Source: Nitrospiraceae bacterium UBA6905
Lineage (GTDB): Bacteria > Nitrospirota > Thermodesulfovibrionia > Thermodesulfovibrionales > UBA6898
Reading direction: 5' to 3'
Length of the DNA stretch: 28,778 nucleotides
Assembly: GCA_002451165.1 (NCBI GenBank)
Contig: DKBH01000049.1
Coordinates: 1 to 28,778 of the forward strand
In this document: piece after piece, positions 21,591 to 28,778 of the stretch
How the letters are laid out: each line of letters begins with the position of its first letter
How positions within the stretch are numbered: the first letter of the stretch is position 1
Translations under genes and position numbers: made by a program
Notes under the pieces: model-generated
Told to the model about the DNA's origin: nothing
Database searches by the model: none
The model's input: only the letters and a program-made list of their open reading frames with translations

Positions 21591-22820
21591 TTAGAATTTG
21601 AATTTGCCGGTCTTCTTCTCTTCTGCCTCTTTCGCCTTGAAGGCAGCAATATCTCCTTCGGTATAGAACATGAAGGGGTCCTTCCTCGGCTCCTTGATCT
21701 GCTGCGGGATCGGGCTCTGGCCAATCGCCTCAAGGAACGACCGCATGCCTTTCATCTCGATAACCTCACCGATCCTCTCCCTCGGTTTCGCATTGTCATC
21801 CCACCATTCCCAGATCTTTCTGATAAGATCCTTCAGTTCGGTATAGGGCGGCTCGACCTTGATGAACGGAACGATAACCCATGACAGAAGAGAACCGACG
21901 ACGATCGGTGCCTTTGAACCGATGCAGATGGTGGCGCCGCGCTCGCCCGTGGGCCGCAGGGCCTTGGTCATCCTGGTAATGCAATGCATGCAGCGGGAGC
22001 ACTCTGCATTGTTGATCTTGAGCTCCTTACCGTCATAGCTTATGCACTGCGTCGGACACATGTTCACGATCTCTGCATTGATGTCCATGCCCTTCTTGGC
22101 ATAGTTCTTTACCTCGTCCTGATTGACCTCGATATTACCCTTCCAGGTGCCGATGATGGACATGTCCGCGCGGGCGATAGATGCAACGCAATCGCAAGCA
22201 CACCCGGACATCTTGATTTTGAACTTGTATGCAAAGGTCGGCCGATGGATTTCATCCTGAAATTCCTGTGTAAGCGCATAGGAAAGATCGAGCGTATCAT
22301 AATTTGTCCACTCGCAACGGCCTGGTCCTACACAGCAGCTCGGGGTCCTCAGTGCGGAGCCGGACCCGCCGAGGTCCCAGCCGCGGGAGGAGTATTCGGC
22401 AAAGACCGCCTCAAGGGCCTCGGTCTTGGTTCCGAGGAGAACGAGGTCTCCCGTTGAACCATGCACGTTTGTAAGACCGCTGCCGTATTTGTCCCAGATA
22501 TCGCAGATCTCTCTCAGCGCAGCACTCGTATAGAAGAAGCCTGAAGGCTGGTTGATACGGACCGTGTGGAAATGGGCAACGCCCGGAAACTCGTCACCAA
22601 GCTCTGAGTACCTTCCGATAACTCCGCCCCCGTAACCGAGAACGCCGACAATACCGCCATGTTTCCAGTAACCGACTCTGGTCTTGTAGCATTTTTCAAG
22701 ATGCCCTAATGCATCATTGGCCATCTCGTTGTTCTTTGCGGCCCTCTTCATCTCTGTGACAAAGCTCGGCCATGGGCCTTTTTCGAGCTCGTCGATCAAC
22801 GGCGTGTCATACTTCTTCAT
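21591..22820 (-). CDS. dsrA: DsrA, dissimilatory sulfite reductase alpha subunit
   Basis: The product is 409 residues from the ATG at 22820, chosen over 22850 because AAAGGAGGA lies directly upstream. The catalytic sirohaem-4Fe-4S cysteines are SCCVGPGRC (C162/C163 and C169) and SGCACDC (C207, C209, C211). The ferredoxin insert has NMCPTQC (C255, C259) and CSRCMHC (C274, C277, C280). DsrAB reduces sulfite to the DsrC-bound trisulfide level in the cytoplasm. No dsrC, dsrMKJOP or sat/apr genes are in the window. Expression as dsrA-dsrB-dsrD is the classic reductive order. Confidence 0.96.
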   Translation of the reverse strand: MKKYDTPLIDELEKGPWPSFVTEMKRAAKNNEMANDALGHLEKCYKTRVGYWKHGGIVGVLGYGGGVIGRYSELGDEFPGVAHFHTVRINQPSGFFYTSAALREICDIWDKYGSGLTNVHGSTGDLVLLGTKTEALEAVFAEYSSRGWDLGGSGSALRTPSCCVGPGRCEWTNYDTLDLSYALTQEFQDEIHRPTFAYKFKIKMSGCACDCVASIARADMSIIGTWKGNIEVNQDEVKNYAKKGMDINAEIVNMCPTQCISYDGKELKINNAECSRCMHCITRMTKALRPTGERGATICIGSKAPIVVGSLLSWVIVPFIKVEPPYTELKDLIRKIWEWWDDNAKPRERIGEVIEMKGMRSFLEAIGQSPIPQQIKEPRKDPFMFYTEGDIAAFKAKEAEEKKTGKFKF

Positions 22821-23104
22821 CGAATCCTCCTTTATCTGGTGATTGTTCATTGCCTTAAAACAGGAAGTGCAGGCTTAACAGCTTAAAATACCTTTTGCGG
22901 TATGGTCAAATAAAAAAATTTAATCCGCAAATCATAATTCTTTATTTCCTTATTCTCTGCCCATGCATCATCAAATATAACGCAGGAAAAACCCCCAGAA
23001 TAAGGCAATTTCCTATTTACAATATCCCCTCCATCAGTGCTATACTTACCCTGCTCTTATGATCCGCTATCTGCAAGATGAAAATCATGTTCCTGGAGGG
23101 ATAC
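22821..23104. other. Divergent promoter region between dsrA and bamA
   Basis: No gene is present. ATACC-N6-GGTAT at 22888-22903 is a small imperfect operator-like palindrome, about 70 bases before the dsrA start. The minus strand also has TTGACC nearby but no well-spaced -10 box, so the dsr promoter cannot be fixed. Confidence 0.35.
23017..23046 (+). promoter_or_regulatory. Promoter of the bamA-lpx run
   Basis: TTACAA at 23017-23022 and TATACT at 23041-23046 are spaced by 18 bases. Transcription would start near 23053, about 50 bases before the GTG start of bamA. Confidence 0.45.
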
Positions 23105-25351
23105 GTGCGTAAGACCGTCCTGCGGGTTGCGGTAGCTGTCTTGTTACTGGCTTTTTATACCAGCCTTTCTGCTCAGGTCCAGCCGAGTATTAATGCCATT
23201 GAGGTGAAGGGGCTTAAGCGTATTGAAGAAGGCGCCGTCAAGGCAAAGATATCGCAAAAACTCGGGGAACCCGTCTCCCAGGAAAAGACGAACGAAGATA
23301 TCAAGAGTATTTTTGCTATGGGGTATTTTGAGGACGTCAAAGCAGAGATCGAGGCCTTTGAGGGAGGCGTAAGGCTTATCTATAGTGTTAAGGAAAAGCC
23401 CACGATCATAAGGGTCGATTTCCAGGGAAATAAGGAAATTGACGACGCAAAACTGAAAGAGAAAATTTCTGTGACGCCTGGATCGATAGCTGATACGGTT
23501 TTGATCCAGGATAATGCGGCCAAGATAGGCAAGTTTTATGAAGAGGAGGGATTCTGGCTTACCAATGTCGTGCCGGTCATCAAAAAGATCTCTCCGGATG
23601 AAGTGAGCCTCACCTACCAGATTGACGAGGGCAAAAAGGTCAAGATCAAACATATTGTGATCGAGGGCAATAAGAACCTTTCGTCTCGCCAGGTCAAAAA
23701 GGTCATGGAAACGAAGGAATGGTGGCTCTTCTCGTTTATAACATCATCGGGCTACTATAAAAAGGAGCAGATGGAGGTTGACATCGAGAAAATCCGCAAC
23801 CTTTATTACAATAACGGCTTCTTAAAGGTAGTGATTGCAGAGCCAGATGTTACGGCTGACATGGCGAAAAAGGGCATGACGATCAAGATCAGAATCTCTG
23901 AGGGCGACCAGTTTAAGATAGCATCGGTTGGTTTTTCTGGCAACGCCGTGTTCGATAATGAAACGATCAGAAAAAAAATAACCCTCGCGCCGGATAGCAT
24001 CTTCAGAAAAAACGTGCTCGAAAAAGACATGCTTGCCATATCTGAGCTGTATTCCAATAATGGATATGCCCTTGCCTCGGTTGTGCCTGACCTCCAGCTG
24101 GATGAACAGAACAGGACTGTCAAGATTTCCCTGAGCATTGCCGAAGGGGACAAATATAAGATGGGAAGAATTGAGATCTCGGGGAACACCAAGACCCGCG
24201 ACAAGGTGATACGCCGGGAAGTTCGTATCGATGAAGGAGAGACTTTTAACAGCTCAAAACTAAAGCGGAGCTATGAGCGAATAAACAATCTGGGGTTTTT
24301 CGAATCCGTCGAGATGATACCCAAGCCGAAACATGAAGACAAGTCCGTTGATGTCGATATCAAGGTCAAGGAACGTCCGACGGGGTTCCTGAGCGTTGGT
24401 GGCGGGTATAGCTCTCAGGACAAGTTCATCGCAACAGCCGATGTTACGCAGGGTAATCTCTTCGGCAGAGGCCAGTATATCAAGCTCAAAGGAGAATTCG
24501 GCGGAACAAGCTCGTACTATGAGTTCTCGTTCCGCGATCCCTATTTCCTAGATACACCGTACTCATTTTCTATAGGCGTCTACAAGCACCAAAGGGATTA
24601 TATCGAGTACGATAAAGACGCCTATGGCTTCTACTTTGGATTCGGAAAGGCGCTCGCTGAATTTTGGAGAGGCGATATCACATACAATTTTGAGAAATCA
24701 GATATCACGAATGTCGATGATGATGCTTCTGTAATTGTCAAAGACCAAGAAGGGAGGCATACCCTCAGTGGCATTACCTCCACTGTTGTCCGAGACAGCA
24801 GGGACAATTATATTGACCCGACGCGCGGCTCGCGGAATTCGCTTACGCTGACGATTACGGGCCTGGGCGGAGACTATGGGTATTTCAAAGGCCTCATAGA
24901 TTCCGGCTGGTACTTTCCGTGGGGAGAAACGACCTTCCTGTTCAGAGGACGTTTCGGATATGCCAGTGAGGTTTTTGGCAAGCAGTTACCTCTGTTCGAG
25001 CGCTTCTACGTAGGTGGCATGAGCACCGTCAGAGGACTAGGATTTGGCGATGCAGGTCCTCACGATCCTGCAACCGACGAAGCGATCGGCGGAACGACAG
25101 AACTCATTTTCAACACAGAGTTCATATTTCCTATTTCCCCTGAGATGAAGTTGAAGGGTTTAGTCTTTTTTGACGCCGGAAATTCTTATGAAGGCTTCAA
25201 CGAGTTTGGGACTCTTAGGTATACAACCGGTCTCGGCATCCGGTGGCTATCTCCATTCGGCCCGATCCGCCTTGAATGGGGATATAATATCGATCAACAT
25301 CCGGGCGAAAGTTCCAACAAGTTTGAATTCGCCTTCGGAAGTTTTTTCTAA
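23105..25351 (+). CDS. bamA: BamA, outer-membrane beta-barrel assembly protein
   Basis: The product is 748 residues from GTG 23105, chosen because TGGAGGGA lies just upstream and a clean signal peptide follows (LRVAVAVLLLAFYTSLSAQ). The in-frame ATG at 23078 would add nine residues before the signal. Five POTRA repeats (about 25-410) are followed by a beta barrel with V642-R-G-L-G-F647, the loop-six VRGF/Y-type motif, and a C-terminal FGSFF that ends in phenylalanine, as expected. It inserts outer-membrane proteins. It heads the run skp-lpxD-fabZ-lpxA-lpxI. Confidence 0.95.
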   Translation: MRKTVLRVAVAVLLLAFYTSLSAQVQPSINAIEVKGLKRIEEGAVKAKISQKLGEPVSQEKTNEDIKSIFAMGYFEDVKAEIEAFEGGVRLIYSVKEKPTIIRVDFQGNKEIDDAKLKEKISVTPGSIADTVLIQDNAAKIGKFYEEEGFWLTNVVPVIKKISPDEVSLTYQIDEGKKVKIKHIVIEGNKNLSSRQVKKVMETKEWWLFSFITSSGYYKKEQMEVDIEKIRNLYYNNGFLKVVIAEPDVTADMAKKGMTIKIRISEGDQFKIASVGFSGNAVFDNETIRKKITLAPDSIFRKNVLEKDMLAISELYSNNGYALASVVPDLQLDEQNRTVKISLSIAEGDKYKMGRIEISGNTKTRDKVIRREVRIDEGETFNSSKLKRSYERINNLGFFESVEMIPKPKHEDKSVDVDIKVKERPTGFLSVGGGYSSQDKFIATADVTQGNLFGRGQYIKLKGEFGGTSSYYEFSFRDPYFLDTPYSFSIGVYKHQRDYIEYDKDAYGFYFGFGKALAEFWRGDITYNFEKSDITNVDDDASVIVKDQEGRHTLSGITSTVVRDSRDNYIDPTRGSRNSLTLTITGLGGDYGYFKGLIDSGWYFPWGETTFLFRGRFGYASEVFGKQLPLFERFYVGGMSTVRGLGFGDAGPHDPATDEAIGGTTELIFNTEFIFPISPEMKLKGLVFFDAGNSYEGFNEFGTLRYTTGLGIRWLSPFGPIRLEWGYNIDQHPGESSNKFEFAFGSFF

Positions 25352-25371
25352 TACATCAAAGGAGAGAGCTC

Positions 25372-25908
25372 ATGAAAAAGGCAGTATGGCTGGCAGTAGT
25401 TCTTCTTATGCTGACCACAACGTCAGCAGTTGCAGCGGAAGTGATTACGGTAAAAATAGGGTATGTTGACCTCCTCAAGGCCCTGAACGAGTCTGAATCC
25501 GGGAAAAAGGCAAAGACGGACCTTGAATTCATGATCAAGACTAAGCAGTCGACAATCGATGAAAAAGGCAAGGCCATCGAAAAAGCTAAGGCAGAACTCG
25601 AGAAACAGTCTTCTGTGCTGTCACCGGACGCGCGAAAGACAAAGGAAGAGGAGATGGAGCGGATGCTCCGGGATTATCAGCGGCTGGTAGCCGATTCTCA
25701 AAATGAGGTAAAAAAGAAAGAGGGCGAACTCACGAGTGATATCCTAAAGGAGCTCAGGGCGATCGTGCAGAAAATAGGAGAGGAAGAGGGGTACACGCTT
25801 ATCCTCGAAAGCGCCGAAGGCCAGATTCTCTATGCAAAAAAAGAAGCTGACCTCACGGAAGTTGTGATTAAGAAGTTTAACGAATCAAGGGCAAAATCCA
25901 AAAAATAA
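25372..25908 (+). CDS. skp: Skp/OmpH-like periplasmic chaperone
   Basis: The product is 178 residues with a signal peptide (WLAVVLLMLTTTSAVA, cut at about residue 22). A short strand VKIGYVDLLKALNES is followed by a long charged coiled coil (about 40-125) and a C-terminal strand YTLILESAEGQILYA, the Skp/OmpH arrangement. It would escort unfolded outer-membrane proteins through the periplasm to BamA. The ribosome binding site is AAAGGAGAG. It is separated from bamA by 20 bases. Confidence 0.9.
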   Translation: MKKAVWLAVVLLMLTTTSAVAAEVITVKIGYVDLLKALNESESGKKAKTDLEFMIKTKQSTIDEKGKAIEKAKAELEKQSSVLSPDARKTKEEEMERMLRDYQRLVADSQNEVKKKEGELTSDILKELRAIVQKIGEEEGYTLILESAEGQILYAKKEADLTEVVIKKFNESRAKSKK

Positions 25909-25928
25909 AACTCATCAAGAGCTGCTGA

Positions 25929-25958
25929 CAAAGGCCTCCCTTGTAGAGGAGGTCTTTG
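25929..25958 (+). other. Hairpin between skp and lpxD
   Basis: CAAAGGCCTCC (25929-25939) pairs with GGAGGTCTTTG (25948-25958) over eleven positions with one wobble. Only a weak T-rich tail follows. It may be a partial terminator or a stabilising stem; its right arm also holds a ribosome-binding-like AGGAGG. Confidence 0.45.
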
Positions 25959-25983
25959 TGTCTGATGCGTGTTTAATACCGTG

Positions 25984-27006
25984 ATGACTGTCAAAGAATT
26001 TGCAGAGCTGATACATGGCGAGGTGATTGGTGACTCCCAACGCAACATCACAGGAGTCTCCGGCATCAGAGAGGCGGAAGAGGGAGACATTACGTTCATA
26101 TCCTCTCCGCAGTACATACGATATCTGGCTGGAACTAAAGCATCCTGCATCATTGTAAAAGAGCCGATCCCGGGCCTTGCTTTCCCTCAGATAAAGGTGC
26201 AAAACCCCTCGTTTGCCTTTGCCAGAGCCCTCGAACATTTTTACCCGAGATCCGCACCTCCACAGGGTATCAGCAATAAGGCTGTTGTAGCCGACAGCGC
26301 CAGCATCGGGGACAATGCAACCATATATCCTTTTGTTTATATAGATGAAGACGTCGTCATCGGTGCCGACACGGTTGTCATGCCCGGAGCCTTTATCGGT
26401 AAACGTACAAAGATCGGGAAGGGATGCCGTATATTTCCGAACGTCACCATCAGGGAAGGCATCTCCATCGGAGACAGGGTTATTGTTCATGCTGGAACGG
26501 TTATCGGAGCTGACGGGTTCGGGTATGTCTTTGAAAAGGGTGAACACTACAAAATCCCGCAGGTGGGGGGAGTGATCATCGAGGATGACGTGGAAATCGG
26601 ATCAAATGTCTCCATCGACCGCGCAACGATTGGCAATACGATCATACGCAAAGGGACCAAGATCGACAACCTGGCCCAGATCGCACACAATGTGACGATC
26701 GGTGCGCGGTCACTGATCATTTCCCAGGTCGGTATAGCTGGCAGTTCGGAGATAGGCGATTTTGTCGTGATCGGAGGACAGGCAGGTATTGCTGATCATA
26801 CAACCATTGCCGCAGGCACCATGGTAGCAGCCCAGTCAGGACTGAAAGGCCAGATCGAAAAAGGCATCTATGCAGGTTCACCTGCCATCCCGCATGCAAC
26901 CTGGCTCAGGGCGCAGGCCTTGTTCGGCAAACTACCTGAGATGAACAAAAGGATACGCGCACTCGAAGAAAAGATATCCAGATTGGAAAAAGGAGAGAAA
27001 TCATGA
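25984..27006 (+). CDS. lpxD: LpxD, UDP-3-O-acylglucosamine N-acyltransferase
   Basis: The product is 340 residues from ATG 25984; a GTG at 25969 would add five residues. An N-terminal substrate-binding domain (TVKEFAELIHGEVIGD) precedes a left-handed parallel beta helix of hexapeptide repeats. The catalytic histidine is H235 in NLAQIAHNVTIG. A C-terminal coiled coil (NKRIRALEEKISRLEKGE) ends the protein. It adds the second acyl chain in lipid A synthesis, so the cell makes lipopolysaccharide. The stop overlaps fabZ. Confidence 0.94.
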   Translation: MTVKEFAELIHGEVIGDSQRNITGVSGIREAEEGDITFISSPQYIRYLAGTKASCIIVKEPIPGLAFPQIKVQNPSFAFARALEHFYPRSAPPQGISNKAVVADSASIGDNATIYPFVYIDEDVVIGADTVVMPGAFIGKRTKIGKGCRIFPNVTIREGISIGDRVIVHAGTVIGADGFGYVFEKGEHYKIPQVGGVIIEDDVEIGSNVSIDRATIGNTIIRKGTKIDNLAQIAHNVTIGARSLIISQVGIAGSSEIGDFVVIGGQAGIADHTTIAAGTMVAAQSGLKGQIEKGIYAGSPAIPHATWLRAQALFGKLPEMNKRIRALEEKISRLEKGEKS

Positions 27007-27437
27007 TGAATGTTGTTGATATCATGAAGAAACTGCCGCACCGCTATCCATTCCTTCTTGTCGACCGGATTATAGACGTTCAGCCCGGTGTCAGTATCAC
27101 CGGAATAAAAAATGTGACCATTAATGAACCTTACTTCCAGGGGCATTTCCCCGGGCAGCCAATAATGCCCGGCGTACTGATAGTGGAAGCAATGGCACAA
27201 ATTGCGGGCGTCCTTGCTTTCAGTAGCGGCGTCGAAGCAAAAAAAGCAGTTTTTTTCTTGAGCATTGAAAAGGCGAAGTTCAGAAAGCCGGTATTACCGG
27301 GGGACCAGCTGAGGATTGAAATAAAGGTGCTGCAGCAGAGAGGAAATGTCTGGAAGTTCTCCGGCACCGCACTTGTAGACGATAGGGTTGTCTCTGAAGC
27401 CGATTTCACTGCCATGGTGACAGACAGGGAGGTATGA
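27003..27437 (+). CDS. fabZ: FabZ, 3-hydroxyacyl-ACP dehydratase
   Basis: The product is 144 residues. It has the hot-dog fold motifs LPHRYPFLLVDRI and QGHFPGQPIMPGVLIVEAMA, with catalytic H48 and E62. It dehydrates 3-hydroxyacyl-ACP in fatty acid elongation and competes with LpxA and LpxD for the same substrates, which fits its place between them. The start overlaps the lpxD stop and the end overlaps lpxA. Confidence 0.96.
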   Translation: MMNVVDIMKKLPHRYPFLLVDRIIDVQPGVSITGIKNVTINEPYFQGHFPGQPIMPGVLIVEAMAQIAGVLAFSSGVEAKKAVFFLSIEKAKFRKPVLPGDQLRIEIKVLQQRGNVWKFSGTALVDDRVVSEADFTAMVTDREV

Positions 27438-28216
27438 TGAAAACAAAAATTCATGAAACAGCAATTATTCACCAGAAAGCTGAAATCGATACCGGCGTTG
27501 AGATTGGCCCTTACTCCATTGTAAAAAAGGGGGTCCGTATCGGCAAAAACTCGAAACTCATTTCACACGTCATCATTGAGGGGGATGCGGAGATTGGTGA
27601 AGGCTGCACATTCCATCCCTTTACCTGCATCGGGTTGCCGCCTCAGGATATGAAATACCAGGGTGAACCCACAAAGTTGGCAATCGGCAATAATAATACG
27701 ATACGCGAATACGTTACCATACACAGGGCATCGGTTGGGGGCGATGAAACCACGACGATAGGAAGCAATAATTTTCTTATGGCCTATGTCCATGTGGCCC
27801 ACAATTGCAGAATAGGCAACAACATCATCATGGCAAATGCTGCAACACTCGCCGGTCATGTCCTTGTTGAGGACTTTGCGGTAATTGGCGGCCTTGTTGC
27901 CATTCATCAATTTACGAGAATTGGCAAATATGCAATGGTCGGAGGATTCAGCGGTATTGGTCAGGATATTCCTCCCTACATGGTGGCTTCCGGGGCACGG
28001 GCAAAGCTTTTCGGTCCGAATGTGATCGGATTGAAACGGCATGGTTTTTCTGAAGCAACGGTGAATATTATAAAAAAGGCATATAAAACCCTCTTCAGGG
28101 AAAAGAGGACGCTCAAGGATGCTCTGAGAAAGATCCAGGATGAGTTTGCTGATTCACCTGAAATACGTCATCTCGTTGCTTTTATTGAAAAGAACAAGCG
28201 CGGAATCTGCCGGTAA
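27434..28216 (+). CDS. lpxA: LpxA, UDP-N-acetylglucosamine O-acyltransferase
   Basis: The product is 260 residues; ATG 27434 and ATG 27437 are tandem, the latter better spaced from GGGAGG. Hexapeptide repeats form a beta helix. The catalytic histidine is H123 in YVHVAHNCRIG, and IGLPPQDMKYQGEPTKL is the family signature. A C-terminal helical domain follows (KKAYKTLFREKRTLKDALRK). It catalyses the first acylation of lipid A synthesis. Confidence 0.95.
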   Translation: MMKTKIHETAIIHQKAEIDTGVEIGPYSIVKKGVRIGKNSKLISHVIIEGDAEIGEGCTFHPFTCIGLPPQDMKYQGEPTKLAIGNNNTIREYVTIHRASVGGDETTTIGSNNFLMAYVHVAHNCRIGNNIIMANAATLAGHVLVEDFAVIGGLVAIHQFTRIGKYAMVGGFSGIGQDIPPYMVASGARAKLFGPNVIGLKRHGFSEATVNIIKKAYKTLFREKRTLKDALRKIQDEFADSPEIRHLVAFIEKNKRGICR

Positions 28217-28778
28217 TGCCGAAACTTGGCCTCATAGCAGGCAATGGCGAACTGCCGAAAGCAGTGGCCGAAGAGGCCCAGGCAAAAGGCTATGAGGTCA
28301 TTGCCGTAGGTCTCGAACCTCTCGCCGATAAAATGCTTGCCTCCGCTGTCCATAAGATGAAATGGGTCAATGTGGGAAAACTCGGCGATATTATTGGCTA
28401 TCTGAAAAGCGCGGGCGTATCGGAGGCTGTCATGGCCGGCAAGGTGCCCAAATCGCTCTTGTACAAGAGCAAAATAACTCCTGACCTGCGTGCCATCAAA
28501 CTTCTCTTCACCCTGAAGGATAAGAGCGATGACTCCATTCTTCTCGCAATCGCAAAAGAGCTCAAAAAAGACGGCATCACTCTGCTGAATACTACCGACT
28601 TTACGTCAAATCTTCTTACCCCTGAAGGGGTCATAACCGCTGAACGCCCTACGGAAAATGAATGGAAAGATATAGCCTTTGGATGGAAGGTAGCGAAGGA
28701 GATCGGAAGACTCGATATTGGTCAAACGGTCGTGATCAGAAACCAGGCGGTCATGGCGGTAGAGGCCATAGAGGGAAC
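28216..28778 (+). CDS. lpxI: LpxI, UDP-2,3-diacylglucosamine pyrophosphatase (3' end outside window)
   Basis: An open frame of 187 codons runs from ATG 28216 (TAATG overlap with lpxA) to the window edge. It begins MPKLGLIAGNGELPKAVAEE, the typical LpxI start, and contains VMAGKVPKSLL and NTTDFTSNLLTPEGV. LpxI cleaves UDP-2,3-diacylglucosamine in place of LpxH, in lipid A synthesis. Roughly a third of the protein is missing at the C-terminus because of the window edge. Confidence 0.92.
   Translation, partial: MPKLGLIAGNGELPKAVAEEAQAKGYEVIAVGLEPLADKMLASAVHKMKWVNVGKLGDIIGYLKSAGVSEAVMAGKVPKSLLYKSKITPDLRAIKLLFTLKDKSDDSILLAIAKELKKDGITLLNTTDFTSNLLTPEGVITAERPTENEWKDIAFGWKVAKEIGRLDIGQTVVIRNQAVMAVEAIEG

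Noticed and set aside
1..28778. CRISPR array, rRNA genes or intact insertion sequences
   Set aside because: No regularly spaced repeats, no rRNA sequence and no transposase or integrase gene were found.

Overview
The window looks like a chromosomal segment of an anaerobic, diderm (LPS-bearing) bacterium. Reductive-type dissimilatory sulfite reductase genes (dsrA, dsrB and the small dsrD), a NapAGHBD periplasmic nitrate reductase of the long type, an octaheme cytochrome c, FmdE and an RseC-like protein together suggest an uncultured sulfur-metabolising lineage, most likely Nitrospirota (Thermodesulfovibrionia-like) or a Desulfobacterota relative. This taxonomic call is inference from gene content only; there is no marker rRNA in the window.

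Layout. (1) 1-2122, minus: a PhnD-like periplasmic binding protein followed by a membrane histidine kinase (cut by the window edge) that carries a haem c motif in its periplasmic domain. A promoter with a good 17-nt spacer abuts the PhnD start codon. (2) 2201-11182, minus: one long, tightly packed gene run for nitrate respiration. Its order is octaheme HAO-like cytochrome, napA, napG, napH, napB, napD, fmdE, a short modE-like regulator and a MoeA/MoaB-like molybdopterin-binding protein. It is headed by a palindrome of CRP/FNR type placed at exactly the class II spacing from a -10 box. No napC and no nrfA/nrfH are present. Nitrate could be reduced to nitrite by NapAB, fed by NapGH, and the octaheme protein could take nitrite further, while the distal genes supply or sense molybdenum cofactor. 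(3) 11494-11991, plus: an RseC-like membrane protein. (4) About 12000-17470: an accessory zone of unrecognised small genes, several AT-rich. It contains a selenocysteine tRNA (selC) with its own promoter, a decayed phage HK97-type capsid gene, an attC-like imperfect palindrome between two orphan genes, and long non-coding stretches. (5) 17472-20082, plus: a CobA-HemD fusion (sirohaem branch), a PlsC-type acyltransferase and a small unknown protein, with overlapping ends. (6) 20150-22820, minus: dsrA-dsrB-dsrD, with a hairpin before dsrD and an intrinsic terminator after it. Sirohaem made through the neighbouring CobA-HemD would be the DsrAB cofactor. (7) 23105-28778, plus: the outer-membrane biogenesis operon bamA-skp-lpxD-fabZ-lpxA-lpxI, with lpxI cut by the window edge.

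The most interesting unit is region 2. It reads as a nitrate-to-ammonium module built on Nap plus an HAO-family octaheme cytochrome instead of Nrf, in a cell that also carries the sulfite reduction machinery, with a molybdenum handling and regulation tail in the same transcript.
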